Shown piece by piece: positions 16,419 to 25,963 of a DNA stretch of 64,000 nucleotides. A program made the translations under genes and the position numbers. Positions within the stretch are counted from its first letter, which is position 1, and every line of letters begins with the position of its first letter. The notes beneath the pieces were generated by a model. That model had not been told where the DNA came from and made no database searches. It saw only the letters and a list, made by a program, of their open reading frames with translations. Source of the DNA: JAOUEA01 sp963825635 (lineage in GTDB: Bacteria; Actinomycetota; UBA4738; HRBIN12); contig CAWGTU010000003.1 of assembly GCA_963825635.1 (NCBI GenBank), positions 558,001-622,000 on the forward strand, written 5' to 3'.

Positions 16419-17837
16419 TCACCCGGTTGGCAGCCGCAGCTGGTCTTCCAGCACGAACTTCCCTGCCTGCTCCGGCACGTCGATCGGGTACTCCCCGTCG
16501 AAACACGCACGGCAGAAGGACTCCTTGGGAGCCCCGGCGGCAGCGACCATGCCGTCGAGCGAGAGGTATCCCAGCGAGTCGGCTGCGACGTACGCCCGGA
16601 TCTCCTCGACCGTGAGGTCGGCGCCGATCAGCTCCTGGCGGGTGGGCATGTCGATGCCGTAGAAGCAGGGCCACTGCACCGGCGGGCACGTGATGCGGAT
16701 GTGCACCTCGGTGGCCCCGGCCTCGCGGAGCGCGAGCACGATCTGCTTCGTCGTGGTGCCGCGCACGATCGAATCGTCGACCACGATCAACCGCTTCCCG
16801 CGGATCGAGTCGGGAAGTGGGTTCAGCTTCAGCTTCACCCCGCGGTCGCGCAGGCCCTGCGAGGGCTGGATGAACGTTCGGCCGACGTACTGGTTCTTGT
16901 AGAGGCCGTCGCCGTAGGGGATGCCGCTCACCTCGCTGAAGCCCTGCGCCGCCGAGTGTCCGGTGGTGGGCACCGCGATCACCATGTCGGCGTCGACCGG
17001 GTGCTCCTTCGCGAGGATGCGCCCCATCTCACGGCGAGACTCGTGCACGGTGGTGCCCCCCAGGCGAGAATCCGGCCTCGCGAGGTACACCGACTCGAAG
17101 ATGCAGAGGGCCCGGCGCTGGGACTCCGCGAAGCGCACGGAGTGCAGGCCGCGATCGTCGATGCGCACCAGCTCCCCTGGCTCGACGTCGCGGACGAAGG
17201 CCGCTCCCACGATGTCGAGCGCGCACGTCTCGCTCGCCACCACGAAGCCGTTCGGCAGCCGGCCGATCGAGAGCGGCCGCACCCCGTAGGGGTCACGCGC
17301 CGCGTAGACGCTGCGCTCATCCATCATCACGAAGCAGTACGCGCCCTTCAGGCTCGGCAGCACGCGCATCGCGGCGTCCTCCAGCCCTCCGTGCACGGCC
17401 ATCTCGTTGGCCATCATGGTCGTGACGATGTCGGAGTCGGTCGTGGCCGACGCGCCCCCCTCGGCCACGAGGGCGGCGAGGTCGCGCGTATTCACGAGGT
17501 TGCCGTTGTGCCCGAGCGCGAGCGAGTGCGCCCCGTCGGTCTTGAAGACGGGCTGGGCGTTCTCCCACGTGGTCGACCCGGTGGTGGAGTAGCGCGTGTG
17601 CCCGATCGCGAGGTCGCCGTGCAGGGTCGTGAGCGTGGCCTCGTTGAACACCTGGCTCACGAGCCCGAGGTCCTTGTACACCAGGATGTTGTGGCCGTCG
17701 CTCACGGCGATGCCGGCGGACTCCTGACCTCGATGCTGCTGGGCGAAGAGCCCGAAGTACGTGAGACGGGCGACGTCGTCACCCGGCGCCCAGACACCGA
17801 AGAGTCCGCACTCTTCTTTCGGTGATTCGGCCCCCAC
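16419..17837 (-). CDS. purF: Amidophosphoribosyltransferase
   Basis: First committed step of purine synthesis: PRPP plus glutamine to phosphoribosylamine, 472 residues. A nine-residue propeptide (MGAESPKEE) precedes the N-terminal nucleophile in CGLFGVWAP, so processing is expected. The glutaminase domain includes QQHRGQESAGIA and HTRYSTTG. The PRPP-binding loop is RLIVVDDSIVRGTT. C-terminal cysteines in ITCPPVQWPCFYG and SFCRACFDG match the type with an iron-sulfur cluster. There is no ribosome binding site before the GTG, but TACACT ends 9 nt upstream, suggesting a leaderless mRNA. Confidence 0.97.
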   Translation of the reverse strand: MGAESPKEECGLFGVWAPGDDVARLTYFGLFAQQHRGQESAGIAVSDGHNILVYKDLGLVSQVFNEATLTTLHGDLAIGHTRYSTTGSTTWENAQPVFKTDGAHSLALGHNGNLVNTRDLAALVAEGGASATTDSDIVTTMMANEMAVHGGLEDAAMRVLPSLKGAYCFVMMDERSVYAARDPYGVRPLSIGRLPNGFVVASETCALDIVGAAFVRDVEPGELVRIDDRGLHSVRFAESQRRALCIFESVYLARPDSRLGGTTVHESRREMGRILAKEHPVDADMVIAVPTTGHSAAQGFSEVSGIPYGDGLYKNQYVGRTFIQPSQGLRDRGVKLKLNPLPDSIRGKRLIVVDDSIVRGTTTKQIVLALREAGATEVHIRITCPPVQWPCFYGIDMPTRQELIGADLTVEEIRAYVAADSLGYLSLDGMVAAAGAPKESFCRACFDGEYPIDVPEQAGKFVLEDQLRLPTG

Positions 17838-17864
17838 GAGGAAGTCAGTGTAGCGAACGTGCGA

Positions 17865-17895
17865 GAGCGAGCCGAGGATCGACCTCGGCCCGCTC
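17865..17895 (-). terminator. Hairpin between the DUF4397 gene and purF
   Basis: GCCGAGG and CCTCGGC pair around a 5-nt loop, extended by GAGC/GCTC across a 2x2 internal loop. It sits 10 nt past the DUF4397 stop and just before the purF -10 box, so it probably separates the two transcripts. There is no T run. Confidence 0.5.
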
Positions 17896-17904
17896 CGCGC
17901 ACGA

Positions 17905-18615
17905 TCAGGCCGTCGGAAGCACCTGCAACAGCGGGTTGAAGTTCCCGTTGCGGTCGAGGGTGGCGTAGATGATCGTGTTCGTGTCCTTGCCGAACGACAC
18001 GTTCGCGTCGAAGACCTCCGGGCCTCCGACGACCCGCACCTCGATCTTCAGCGTCGTCGCGGGGATGTCGAGCTTCGCCTCCTTGGGGTTCGCGAGCCCA
18101 TGGATCACCTTGTCGCCGTTGGCGAACACGTTCACGGGACCGACCGCGGCGTTGTGACGAACGGTCACCCGGGCCCCCGCCTTCGAGTCGCTCACGTCGT
18201 TGCGGTACACGGAGATCGTGGGCGAACCGTCGGCCTTCAGGTGCGCGACGACCGACTTGTTCGCGCCGGGACCGAGCCAGATCCACTTCGAGAGGATCGG
18301 AGCCGACCGAGGTGCGTCGGGCGCCCGCAGGGCGATCCGGTAGATGCCGGCCGACGTGGTGATCGGCCCGGCGACCGTGCCGTACGTCACGTCCTGGTAG
18401 ATCGTGCTGCCGACCGCGAGGCGGTAGACGCTGATGTCGACGGGGAAGCCTCCCTTCCCGTCGATGCCGTGCACGAGCGTGAGCTTCGCCTTCGAGGAGC
18501 CCCACCACTTCGGCTCCTGCCGCGTGCGCTCGGCAGCGATCGCGCTCGTCGAGAACAGCCCGAGCACCACGATCGTGGCCAGCACGGCGGCGACCGCGGA
18601 ACGTCTGGTACGCAT
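17905..18615 (-). CDS. Secreted DUF4397-domain protein
   Basis: A 236-residue protein with a clear signal peptide (MRTRRSAVAAVLATIVVLG, cut near SAIAAE). The mature part begins with the DUF4397 pattern: LTLVHGIDGKGGFPVDISVY, a YQDVTYGTVAGPI strand and repeated short beta strands including VTVRHNAAVGPVNVFANG. Members are extracellular or cell-wall-associated beta-sandwich proteins of unknown function. GGAGGGA lies 6 nt before the ATG. It is divergent from a large secreted propeller protein, with about 240 nt between them holding no other visible gene. Confidence 0.85.
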   Translation of the reverse strand: MRTRRSAVAAVLATIVVLGLFSTSAIAAERTRQEPKWWGSSKAKLTLVHGIDGKGGFPVDISVYRLAVGSTIYQDVTYGTVAGPITTSAGIYRIALRAPDAPRSAPILSKWIWLGPGANKSVVAHLKADGSPTISVYRNDVSDSKAGARVTVRHNAAVGPVNVFANGDKVIHGLANPKEAKLDIPATTLKIEVRVVGGPEVFDANVSFGKDTNTIIYATLDRNGNFNPLLQVLPTA

Positions 18616-18858
18616 CGAGATCCCTCCTGCGTGCGGGGACCGGTCCCTCATGGCCCGGTCCGTGTCGGAGGTCATGCGCAACGAACCCGCGCGCGGACCG
18701 ATCGGGGTCCCGTCTGCATAGGTTCGTGCCCCAGCGGACCGCAGAGCCACGCTCGGTCCCTTCGGCAGCGGGCCCCTTCGCCCTGCGCTCGCCGCGAGAC
18801 CGGCCTCAGGATGGAGGTGAGGGGGCACGAACCCCACCGAACGAAGGGGGTGGCCTCG

Positions 18859-21780
18859 ATGAAGAGGCGCATCTTCCGGATCGTGTTCGCCGTCGCGGCC
18901 GCGGCCGCGCTCGCGACGGCATCGACCGTGCCGCTCGTGGCCGCCCCGAGCCACCCGGAGATCGTCGTGAGACCGGCGACCGGGAGCCCCGGGACCCGCA
19001 TCGAGATCGAGGGGACGGGATTCGTGCCGTACGAGGGCGTCGATCTCTACGTCGACGGGGTCGGAGAGGGCGTGGTCACTGCCGACGTCGCAGGCTCCTT
19101 CGAGAGCCACCTGAGCGTGCCGGGCGGTGCCGTGCCCGGCAGGCACTGGATCTCCGCCCGGGGGCGGCGCGATGGCTCGGTGACGTCCGCACCGATCGCC
19201 GTGCGCCCCGCGACCCACGTCGGATGGCCCCAGCCGGCTTTCGATGCCCTGCGCTCCGGTACGGCCCCCGCCGACCCCTGGATCACGCGAGCGTCGGTCC
19301 GTGCGCTCTCGGTCACCGCTCGTCGTTCGCCGTCGGACCGACCCCCGATCGTCGTCGGCGACACGATGATCGGCGTGTCGGGCGGGTACTACGAGGGCTA
19401 CGAGGTCGTCGCCACCGATGTATGGACGGGTGACGTGCGGTGGCGCGCGCCGATGGAGGGTGAGTCCGAGGGCGTCTCGCCCGCATCGGATCGCGACACG
19501 GTCGTCTACGGGAGCGGCTCATCGATCGTCGCGCGCTCCGCCGAGAGCGGAGCCCTGCGTTGGACGCGCGAGCTCCCCTCGTGGATCGATCAGGTGACCG
19601 CGTCTGCCGCTCTCGCGGATGGGCGCGTCTATATCGGAGCCATGAGCTGGCGCAGGGAGTCGAAGGCGTCGTTCCTCGCGTTCGATCTCGAGACCGGGGC
19701 GTCGGAGTGGACGACGACGATCCCCGGATACACCGGGGGATGGATGCAGGGTGTCGCGGTCGACGACACCTCGATGTACGCAACGCTGTCACAGCGCCGC
19801 GGCGGGGTCGTGGCGTTCGACAAGGTGACCGGAGACCAGCGGTGGCGCTCGGTGATGCGCAGCGGGGACTACCCCGGCTCGATCGCGGTCGGCGGCGACA
19901 CCGTCTTCGCCCACACGGAGGCCATCGGCGACCTCATCGCGTTCGACGCGGCGAGCGGTGAGACCCGCTGGCGTGTCGAGGGCATCGGCGGATCGGGAGG
20001 CGGCAGCTCGCTCATCGTCGGCCAAGGCAGCGTGATCGTCGGCAGCGGGTGGTGGGAGTCAACCGGTGGGGAGCTGGCCGCGGTCGACGCCGACTCCGGC
20101 TCGGTGCTGTGGCGCCGCTCGCTCGACCCGTCACCTGCCGGGGTCTCCCTCGCCGGTTCACTGCTCTTCGTCACGACGCACGACGGCGATCTGCTGGCGA
20201 TCGATCCCGCCTCGGGTGAGACCCTCTGGCGGTCGATGGTCACCAGCGACCCATCCGGTCGGCCGGTGATCGCCGACGGCGCGATCTACGTCGCCTCGTG
20301 GAACGGCACGGTGACGACCCTCCGCGAGCCGGCACCCGCGAAGCCCGATCCAGCTGGGCTGCTGCCCGACCCGTCGGTGCCCCTCGATGGCGAACACGAA
20401 CTCGAGGCCATCACCGAAGGGTGGACGATGCTGGGCGAAGACGGCCTCGGGAACGCCCGCAACGCCGATGTGACGTCGGCGGTTCCGTTCCGTGACGCGG
20501 CGTACGTGGGGACGGAGGCCGCCCCAGGCGCGACCGGCGCCGAGGTGTGGCGGAGCGTCGATGGTGCGCCGTTCGAGCAGGCAGCCGCGTTCGGCGGGGC
20601 TCGCTCGACGGAGCTCGCGGTCTTCGACGACGACCTGTACGCCCTCACCGTGGGCGATGGCGGCATCGACCTGTACCGCTCGAGCGACGGGGTGGGCTTC
20701 GGGCTCGTCACCGGGGCACCGACCCGAGGGACCGACGCCACGATCGTGACGCTCGAGGAAGCGCTCGTCGTGATGGCGCGGACCGACGATGGCCTCGTGG
20801 CATCCGCGATCGACGGCGCCGGTGACGTCACCGTGGCCGACGTGCCGGACGACCAGGCGAACGGGGTGCGACCGATCGCGGATCGTCTCGCGCCGTGGGC
20901 CGACGGCGTCGACTTCCGGGGGATGCGATACGTGGGCGTCGCCGCGCCGTCGGGTGGCGCTGTCTGGCGGACCGTCGACGGCGGTACGTTCGAGCGTGTG
21001 GATGGTCTCGACCCGCTCGTGCCGAAGGGGGGCACGCCGGTGCCGCAGATCGCGACCGACGGCCACTTGTACGTGGTGGTCGAGGACCCCGACGGCCTGC
21101 ATGTGGTCGTGAGCGACGACGGCACCACCTTCGAACGGGTCTCGACCGAGATAGACCCGCTCCCCGACCGCGACGTGAGCGGCGACCTCGCCGTGACCGA
21201 GACTGGGCTCGTGCTCGCCACGAGCAACAGAGACCAGCGGGTGCTCGAGGGCGAGGACCCGCTCGAGGTCGCCCGCGCCCGGGCGTTCTCGGTGCAGCTG
21301 TCGACCGACGGAGCCTCGTTCACGCAGGCGCGTGGGACGCCGGCAGACCCGCACGATGCGCGATCGGCCCTCGTCGCGGCCGACGGCACGGTGCTGCTCG
21401 CGGTCTCGAACTTCCGCGAGGGTGACGCCCTCTGGCGCAGCACCGACGGCACGGAGTGGGAGCCGATCTTCCGCGAGGACGGGACGACGCCCTTCACGAC
21501 CGACGCTCGTGTGGCCGTGGTCGACGGGTACGCGTACCTGTTCCTCACCGATCAGGCGCAGGGTGTCTCGGTGTGGAGGTTCGACACGCCGGTCGCCGCG
21601 ATCGACGAGACGGGTTCGCCGGGGTGGACGTGGCTCACGCTCGGCGTGCTCATCGCGCTCGCCGCGATCGGCGCCGGATGGATGATCGTGCGGAGCCGGA
21701 GGCGGCCAGGTCCCCCGACGCTCGAACCGACCGAGCCGTTCGGTCCGGCGGTGCCCAGCCGCGAACGGCTGCACGTCTGA
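18859..21780 (+). CDS. Large secreted PQQ-like beta-propeller protein with C-terminal membrane anchor
   Basis: A 973-residue protein. A signal peptide (about residues 1-30) is followed by an IPT/TIG-like domain (GSPGTRIEIEGTGFVPYEGV). Residues 120-480 carry repeated PQQ-type blades such as LIAFDAASGETRWRVEG, LAAVDADSGSVLWRRSL and LLAIDPASGETLWRSM. Residues 510-930 have repeats with R-S-x-D-G and W-R-T/S-x-D-G signatures like BNR or sialidase-type propellers. A membrane helix (about 935-957) with a basic tail anchors it. AAGGGGG lies about 8 nt before the ATG. Likely a surface binding or scaffold protein; no ligand is implied. Confidence 0.85.
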   Translation: MKRRIFRIVFAVAAAAALATASTVPLVAAPSHPEIVVRPATGSPGTRIEIEGTGFVPYEGVDLYVDGVGEGVVTADVAGSFESHLSVPGGAVPGRHWISARGRRDGSVTSAPIAVRPATHVGWPQPAFDALRSGTAPADPWITRASVRALSVTARRSPSDRPPIVVGDTMIGVSGGYYEGYEVVATDVWTGDVRWRAPMEGESEGVSPASDRDTVVYGSGSSIVARSAESGALRWTRELPSWIDQVTASAALADGRVYIGAMSWRRESKASFLAFDLETGASEWTTTIPGYTGGWMQGVAVDDTSMYATLSQRRGGVVAFDKVTGDQRWRSVMRSGDYPGSIAVGGDTVFAHTEAIGDLIAFDAASGETRWRVEGIGGSGGGSSLIVGQGSVIVGSGWWESTGGELAAVDADSGSVLWRRSLDPSPAGVSLAGSLLFVTTHDGDLLAIDPASGETLWRSMVTSDPSGRPVIADGAIYVASWNGTVTTLREPAPAKPDPAGLLPDPSVPLDGEHELEAITEGWTMLGEDGLGNARNADVTSAVPFRDAAYVGTEAAPGATGAEVWRSVDGAPFEQAAAFGGARSTELAVFDDDLYALTVGDGGIDLYRSSDGVGFGLVTGAPTRGTDATIVTLEEALVVMARTDDGLVASAIDGAGDVTVADVPDDQANGVRPIADRLAPWADGVDFRGMRYVGVAAPSGGAVWRTVDGGTFERVDGLDPLVPKGGTPVPQIATDGHLYVVVEDPDGLHVVVSDDGTTFERVSTEIDPLPDRDVSGDLAVTETGLVLATSNRDQRVLEGEDPLEVARARAFSVQLSTDGASFTQARGTPADPHDARSALVAADGTVLLAVSNFREGDALWRSTDGTEWEPIFREDGTTPFTTDARVAVVDGYAYLFLTDQAQGVSVWRFDTPVAAIDETGSPGWTWLTLGVLIALAAIGAGWMIVRSRRRPGPPTLEPTEPFGPAVPSRERLHV

Positions 21781-21794
21781 GACGAGATGAGGAC

Positions 21795-22403
21795 CTAGAG
21801 GATCGAGCCCTCGAGTCGCAGGAGGGTCTGCTTGCGGGGCAGCCCGCCCGCGTAGCCTGTGAGCGACCCCCCCGCGCCGACGATGCGGTGGCACGGGATC
21901 ACGATGGGGATCGGGTTCGATCCGAGCGCCCGCCCGACGGCGCGCGCGGCCGTCGGCCGGTGGATGCGCTCGGCGATCTGGCCGTAGGTGGCGAGCTCGC
22001 CGAACCCGACGCGGCTCGTCGCACGCAGCACGCTCCAGGCGAACTCGCCGATCAGCCTCCGGTCGATGCGCAGGTCGAACGAGCGTCGCTCCGAGTGGAA
22101 GTACTGCTCCAGCTCACGCCTCGCCTCGTCGGTGGGTGCGGCCGCCTCGAGCACCCTCGGCGAGATCTGGCGCACGATCCGCTCCAGGACCTCGTCTCGC
22201 GGCTCATCCTCGAACGCGACCGACACCAGCCCCCTGGAGGTCACGGCCACGAACAGCTCGCCGATCGGCGAGCCCATCGTCGCCACCGCCACGTCGACGA
22301 GTCCTTCGTCGATCGCGCGCTCGGTGAACGCGTCGGCCGCTCCGCGGGACCGAGCCGACGACGACGCGGCCGGCGCGAGTCGCTTCAGATCGTTCGTGTT
22401 CAT
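21795..22403 (-). CDS. ogt: Methylated-DNA-protein-cysteine S-methyltransferase
   Basis: A DNA repair protein that removes alkyl groups from O6-alkylguanine onto its own cysteine, 202 residues. The C-terminal domain has FGELATYGQIAERIHRPTAARAVGRAL (arginine finger region, given in parts: TYGQIAERI, AVGRALGSNP) and the active-site IVIPCHRIVG. The N-terminal domain and a 45-residue low-complexity leader precede it. Its ATG overlaps the stop of the upstream ECF sigma gene as ATGA, so it is translationally coupled to that regulator. Confidence 0.95.
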   Translation of the reverse strand: MNTNDLKRLAPAASSSARSRGAADAFTERAIDEGLVDVAVATMGSPIGELFVAVTSRGLVSVAFEDEPRDEVLERIVRQISPRVLEAAAPTDEARRELEQYFHSERRSFDLRIDRRLIGEFAWSVLRATSRVGFGELATYGQIAERIHRPTAARAVGRALGSNPIPIVIPCHRIVGAGGSLTGYAGGLPRKQTLLRLEGSIL

Positions 22404-22912
22404 GCGATCAACTCCCTGAGTCGCTTCGTGCCCTGGTAGACGTTGGCACGGGCCGTCTGCTCGCTGCAGCCCATCAGCTCGGCGATCTCCGCGTAGGGAC
22501 GATCGAGCACGTGGCGATGGACGACCGCCACGCGCTGGCGGGGCGGCAGCGCCCGAACGGCCGCCCACAACGGATCGCGGGGATCGGGCGGCGCCGGATC
22601 GTGAACGGGCCGCTCCGGCGGGTCGTCGGTGGGCAGGGCGCGGCGTCCGGCCCCCCGATGGTGGTCGATCGCCTTGCGGCTCGCGATCGCGAGGATCCAC
22701 CGGTCGAGCTTGTCCGGCTCGCGGACCCGCGGATAGGCACGCAACGCCGAGAGGAACGTCTCCTGGAACGCATCGTCGGCGTCTTGCGGGCCGACCGCCA
22801 CGCTGAGGAACCGATACACCGTCGCTCGGTTGGCTTCGAGGAACTCCTGGAACGGCGGCATCCCCGCCGAACTACGGCTCACCCGCGCTTCCTCGGCCGC
22901 CTGCCGGCACAT
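22400..22912 (-). CDS. ECF-type RNA polymerase sigma factor
   Basis: A 170-residue protein with region 2 (FLEANRATVYRFLSVAVG, QDADDAFQETFLSALRAYPR) and region 4 (ALPPRQRVAVVHRHVLDRPY, then EIAELMGCSEQTARANVYQG). The region 4 helix-turn-helix and the small size fit an ECF factor. No anti-sigma gene is adjacent; instead ogt follows with a 4-nt overlap. A strong AGGAGGAGG lies about 14 nt before the chosen ATG. A later in-frame ATG (codon 18) is an alternative. The pairing suggests that the factor controls a DNA-alkylation or other stress response, which is inference from context. Confidence 0.9.
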   Translation of the reverse strand: MCRQAAEEARVSRSSAGMPPFQEFLEANRATVYRFLSVAVGPQDADDAFQETFLSALRAYPRVREPDKLDRWILAIASRKAIDHHRGAGRRALPTDDPPERPVHDPAPPDPRDPLWAAVRALPPRQRVAVVHRHVLDRPYAEIAELMGCSEQTARANVYQGTKRLRELIA

Positions 22913-22994
22913 CGCATCGTGCTCCCTCCTCCTGCGGAACCGTCGACCGAACGACGGGACGGGAGGTGGCTGTGTGAAAGGGGGTGCGCGGCGT

Positions 22995-23750
22995 TCATGC
23001 CACGCCCAGCAGCCTCGGCAGCATCCGGTGATCGTCGATCACGTGGTGGGCTTCGGGGCCGGTCTCGGGTGACCGGTCGTGGAACCCCGTGAACCGCACC
23101 GCCACCATGCCGAGCGCGAGCGCCCCGGCGACGTCGGTACGGCGGTTGTCGCCGACGTGCGCGGCCTCCGATGGATCGTCGACGCCGAGCCCGGTCAGCG
23201 CCGGCGCGAACGCCTCGGCGGCCGGCTTGAACCACCCCGTCTCGTCGCTGAACGCCCACGCGTCGAAGCGACGCAACAGCCCCAACCCCTCGAGACGCGC
23301 ACGGAGGGTGGGGGCCGAGGTGAGGCCTACATCGCAGACGATGCCGAGCCGCACCCCGGCGCCCCGCAACAGCTCGAGCGCCTCGTCGATGCCCGTCCCG
23401 GTCTCCATCGGCACGCGCTCACCCACCCGCCGGAATCCGTCGATCAAGCGATCCCGAAGGTCGTCGGTCACGGCAAGCCCGAGGCGGTCGGTGATGAAGT
23501 CCACCGAGTCTGCGGGCGTGTACTGGCCCGTGTTGGCGATCCATCGTTCCTCGAAACGCGCCCAGTTCGCGTCGAAGGCGTCCTCGAGCTCGGCCGCAGG
23601 CAGGGGCTGTCCGGCATCGGCGACCGTGTGCGCGAAGCGATCGATCTGCAGGCGGCGCATGCCATCGCTGCTCCCCACGCTCGCGGCCACGATCGTGTCC
23701 CAGAAGTCGAAGGTCACGGCGCGGACCGACGGTCGAGGGGGCCGCGGCAC
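22995..23750 (-). CDS. HAD-superfamily hydrolase
   Basis: A 251-residue HAD phosphatase. Motif I is TFDFWDTI (nucleophile Asp), motif II CDVGLTS, motif III includes the Lys in TGWFKP, and motif IV is HVGDNRRTDVAG. A helical cap domain lies between motifs I and II. The GTG starts 2 nt after the purL stop, so it is the last gene of the purine operon. A nucleotidase or phosphoglycolate-like role is possible, but the substrate is not indicated. Confidence 0.9.
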   Translation of the reverse strand: MPRPPRPSVRAVTFDFWDTIVAASVGSSDGMRRLQIDRFAHTVADAGQPLPAAELEDAFDANWARFEERWIANTGQYTPADSVDFITDRLGLAVTDDLRDRLIDGFRRVGERVPMETGTGIDEALELLRGAGVRLGIVCDVGLTSAPTLRARLEGLGLLRRFDAWAFSDETGWFKPAAEAFAPALTGLGVDDPSEAAHVGDNRRTDVAGALALGMVAVRFTGFHDRSPETGPEAHHVIDDHRMLPRLLGVA

Positions 23751-23752
23751 CG

Positions 23753-25963
23753 TCAGACCGCCTCTCCCAACAGACGGGGGATCGCCGTCTCGTGGATCTC
23801 CCTCAGCTCGGCGACGGTCGTCTCGAACATGCCGTCGAACACCACGCGGGGGCCTCCGGTCTCGCCGAGCCGGGCAGCCGGGACACCGAGTGCCCCGGCG
23901 AGCTCGACGAGCGCTCGCTCGCGCTCCGGCGCCACGCCCACCACGACGCGCGACGCGCTCTCGCTGAACAGGGCGACGTGCGCCGGCAGGTCGCTGCCGA
24001 TCGCGACGGCGAACCCGTGTGCCCCCCCGATCGCCGCTTCCACGAGGGCGATCGCGATGCCGCCGTCGGAGCAGTCGTGCGCGCTCGCCAGGAGATCCTG
24101 GGCCGCAGCCTCGATCAGCATCGTGTGGAGCGCGCGTTCCTTGTCGAGGTCGAGCGAAGGCGGCCTGCCGGCGACGACGCCGAGCACGACCTCCGCGAAC
24201 TCCGACCCTCCGAGCTCGGGGAACGTCTCCCCCAGCAGGAACACGGACAGCCCCGCCGCCGGGAAGGCCGTCGGCACCCGCAGCCGATGGTCGTCGAGGA
24301 TCCCGACCATGCCGATCACCGGGGTCGGCCAGATCGCGGAGTCTCCTGACTCGTTGTAGAAGCTCACGTTGCCGCCGGTCACGGGCGTGTCGAGCGCGAG
24401 GCAGGCGTCACGCATGCCCCTGATCGACTCGGCGAATTGCCACATCACGACCGGGCGCTCGGGGTTGCCGAAGTTGAGGCAGTTCGTGATCGCCAGCGGC
24501 CGCGCCCCCGTGACCGCCACGTTGCGGGCGGCCTCGGCCACCGCGTGCATGGCGCCGAGTCGCGGATCGAGCGCCCCGAAGCGACCCTTGCCGTCGGTCG
24601 AGAGCGCCAACGCCTTCATCGTGCCGGGCAGGCGGACCACCGCCGCGTCGCTGCCCGCACCGGCGATCGTCTGGCCCTGCACGAGCGAGTCGTACTGCTG
24701 CCACACCCACCGCTTCGACGCCACGTTCGGCGCGCCGAGCACGGCCCGCAGCGAGTCGAGCAGATCGCCCTCGAAGGGCAGGAAGGTCGGATCGTCGGCG
24801 ACGCCGGCCACCTCGACCGGCGCCTCGCGCGGGCGGTCGTACTCGGGCCCCTCGTCGACGAGCGAGGTCGCCGGGACCTCGGCGACGATCTGACTTCCGT
24901 GCGTCACGGTCAGCCCGCCACCCTCGACGAGCTCCGCGATCACGGCGATCTGCAAGCCCCAGCGCTCGCAGACCCCTCCCACCTCGTCGAGCTTCGACGG
25001 GTGCACGATGGCGAGCATCCGCTCCTGCGACTCGCTCGTGAGGATCTCGAACGCCTCCATCCCCTCCTCGCGCAGCGGCACCGCGTCGAGGTCGAGCGCG
25101 GCCCCCATGCCCGCGCGAGCCGCGGACTCGCTCACCGCGCACGTGATGCCGGCGCCGCCCAGGTCCTGCAAGCCCTCGAGCAGCCCGAGCGAGATCAGCT
25201 CGAGCGACGCCTCGATCAGGAGCTTCTCGGCGAACGGGTCCCCGATCTGCACGCTGGGCCGCGACTCCTCGCTCGTCTCGTCGAGCGTCGCGCTCGCGAG
25301 CACGCTCACCCCGCCGATGCCGTCGCGTCCCGTGGTCGCTCCGTAGAGGACCATCAGCGAGCCGACGTGAGGGGTGAGCGACGTGGCGGTCACGAGCTCC
25401 TCCGCCCGGGCGAGCCCCACGCACATCACGTCGACGGTGGGGTTCGCGGAGTGCGGCTCGGCGAACCGGATCTCGCCACCGACGGTCGGCACCCCGATGC
25501 AGTTGCCGTACCCGCCGATGCCGGCGACCACGCCCTCCAGGAGCCATCGGTTGCGCGGCTCGGTGAGGGGACCGAACATCAGCGGATCGAGCAGCGCGAC
25601 CGGGCGAGCGCCCATCGAGACGATGTCGCGCACGATGCCGCCGACCCCCGTGGCGGCTCCCTGGTACGGCTCGATCGCACTCGGGTGCGAGTGCGACTCC
25701 ATCTTGAAGACCGCCGCCATGCCGTCACCCACGTCGACCGCACCGGCATCCTGCCCCGGGCCGACGAGCACGGCACTGCCCTCCGTGGGCAGCGTCTTGA
25801 GGTGGATCTTCGAGGACTTGTAGCTGCAGTGCTCCGACCACATCGCTCCGTACATCGCGAGCTCGGCCGGGCGAGGGTCGCGCCCGAGCGTCTCGCGGAT
25901 GCGCTCGAACTCGTCGTCGGCGAGGCCGAGCCGGCGATGCAGCGGCTCCTCGGTCTCGGTCAC
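23753..25963 (-). CDS. purL: FGAM synthase, large catalytic subunit
   Basis: With PurS and PurQ it converts FGAR to FGAM, 736 residues, the small PurL type. Conserved parts: MWSEHCSYKSS near the start, VFKMESHSHPSAIEPYQGAATGVGGI (GAATGVGGIVRDI), LGGAGITCAVSE, and the second AIRS-like repeat with GGNVSFYNESG and HDCSDGGIAIALVEA. The GTG start overlaps the purQ stop (GTGA). Absence of an N-terminal PurS-like domain and a C-terminal glutaminase agrees with separate purS and purQ genes. Confidence 0.97.
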   Translation of the reverse strand: MTETEEPLHRRLGLADDEFERIRETLGRDPRPAELAMYGAMWSEHCSYKSSKIHLKTLPTEGSAVLVGPGQDAGAVDVGDGMAAVFKMESHSHPSAIEPYQGAATGVGGIVRDIVSMGARPVALLDPLMFGPLTEPRNRWLLEGVVAGIGGYGNCIGVPTVGGEIRFAEPHSANPTVDVMCVGLARAEELVTATSLTPHVGSLMVLYGATTGRDGIGGVSVLASATLDETSEESRPSVQIGDPFAEKLLIEASLELISLGLLEGLQDLGGAGITCAVSESAARAGMGAALDLDAVPLREEGMEAFEILTSESQERMLAIVHPSKLDEVGGVCERWGLQIAVIAELVEGGGLTVTHGSQIVAEVPATSLVDEGPEYDRPREAPVEVAGVADDPTFLPFEGDLLDSLRAVLGAPNVASKRWVWQQYDSLVQGQTIAGAGSDAAVVRLPGTMKALALSTDGKGRFGALDPRLGAMHAVAEAARNVAVTGARPLAITNCLNFGNPERPVVMWQFAESIRGMRDACLALDTPVTGGNVSFYNESGDSAIWPTPVIGMVGILDDHRLRVPTAFPAAGLSVFLLGETFPELGGSEFAEVVLGVVAGRPPSLDLDKERALHTMLIEAAAQDLLASAHDCSDGGIAIALVEAAIGGAHGFAVAIGSDLPAHVALFSESASRVVVGVAPERERALVELAGALGVPAARLGETGGPRVVFDGMFETTVAELREIHETAIPRLLGEAV

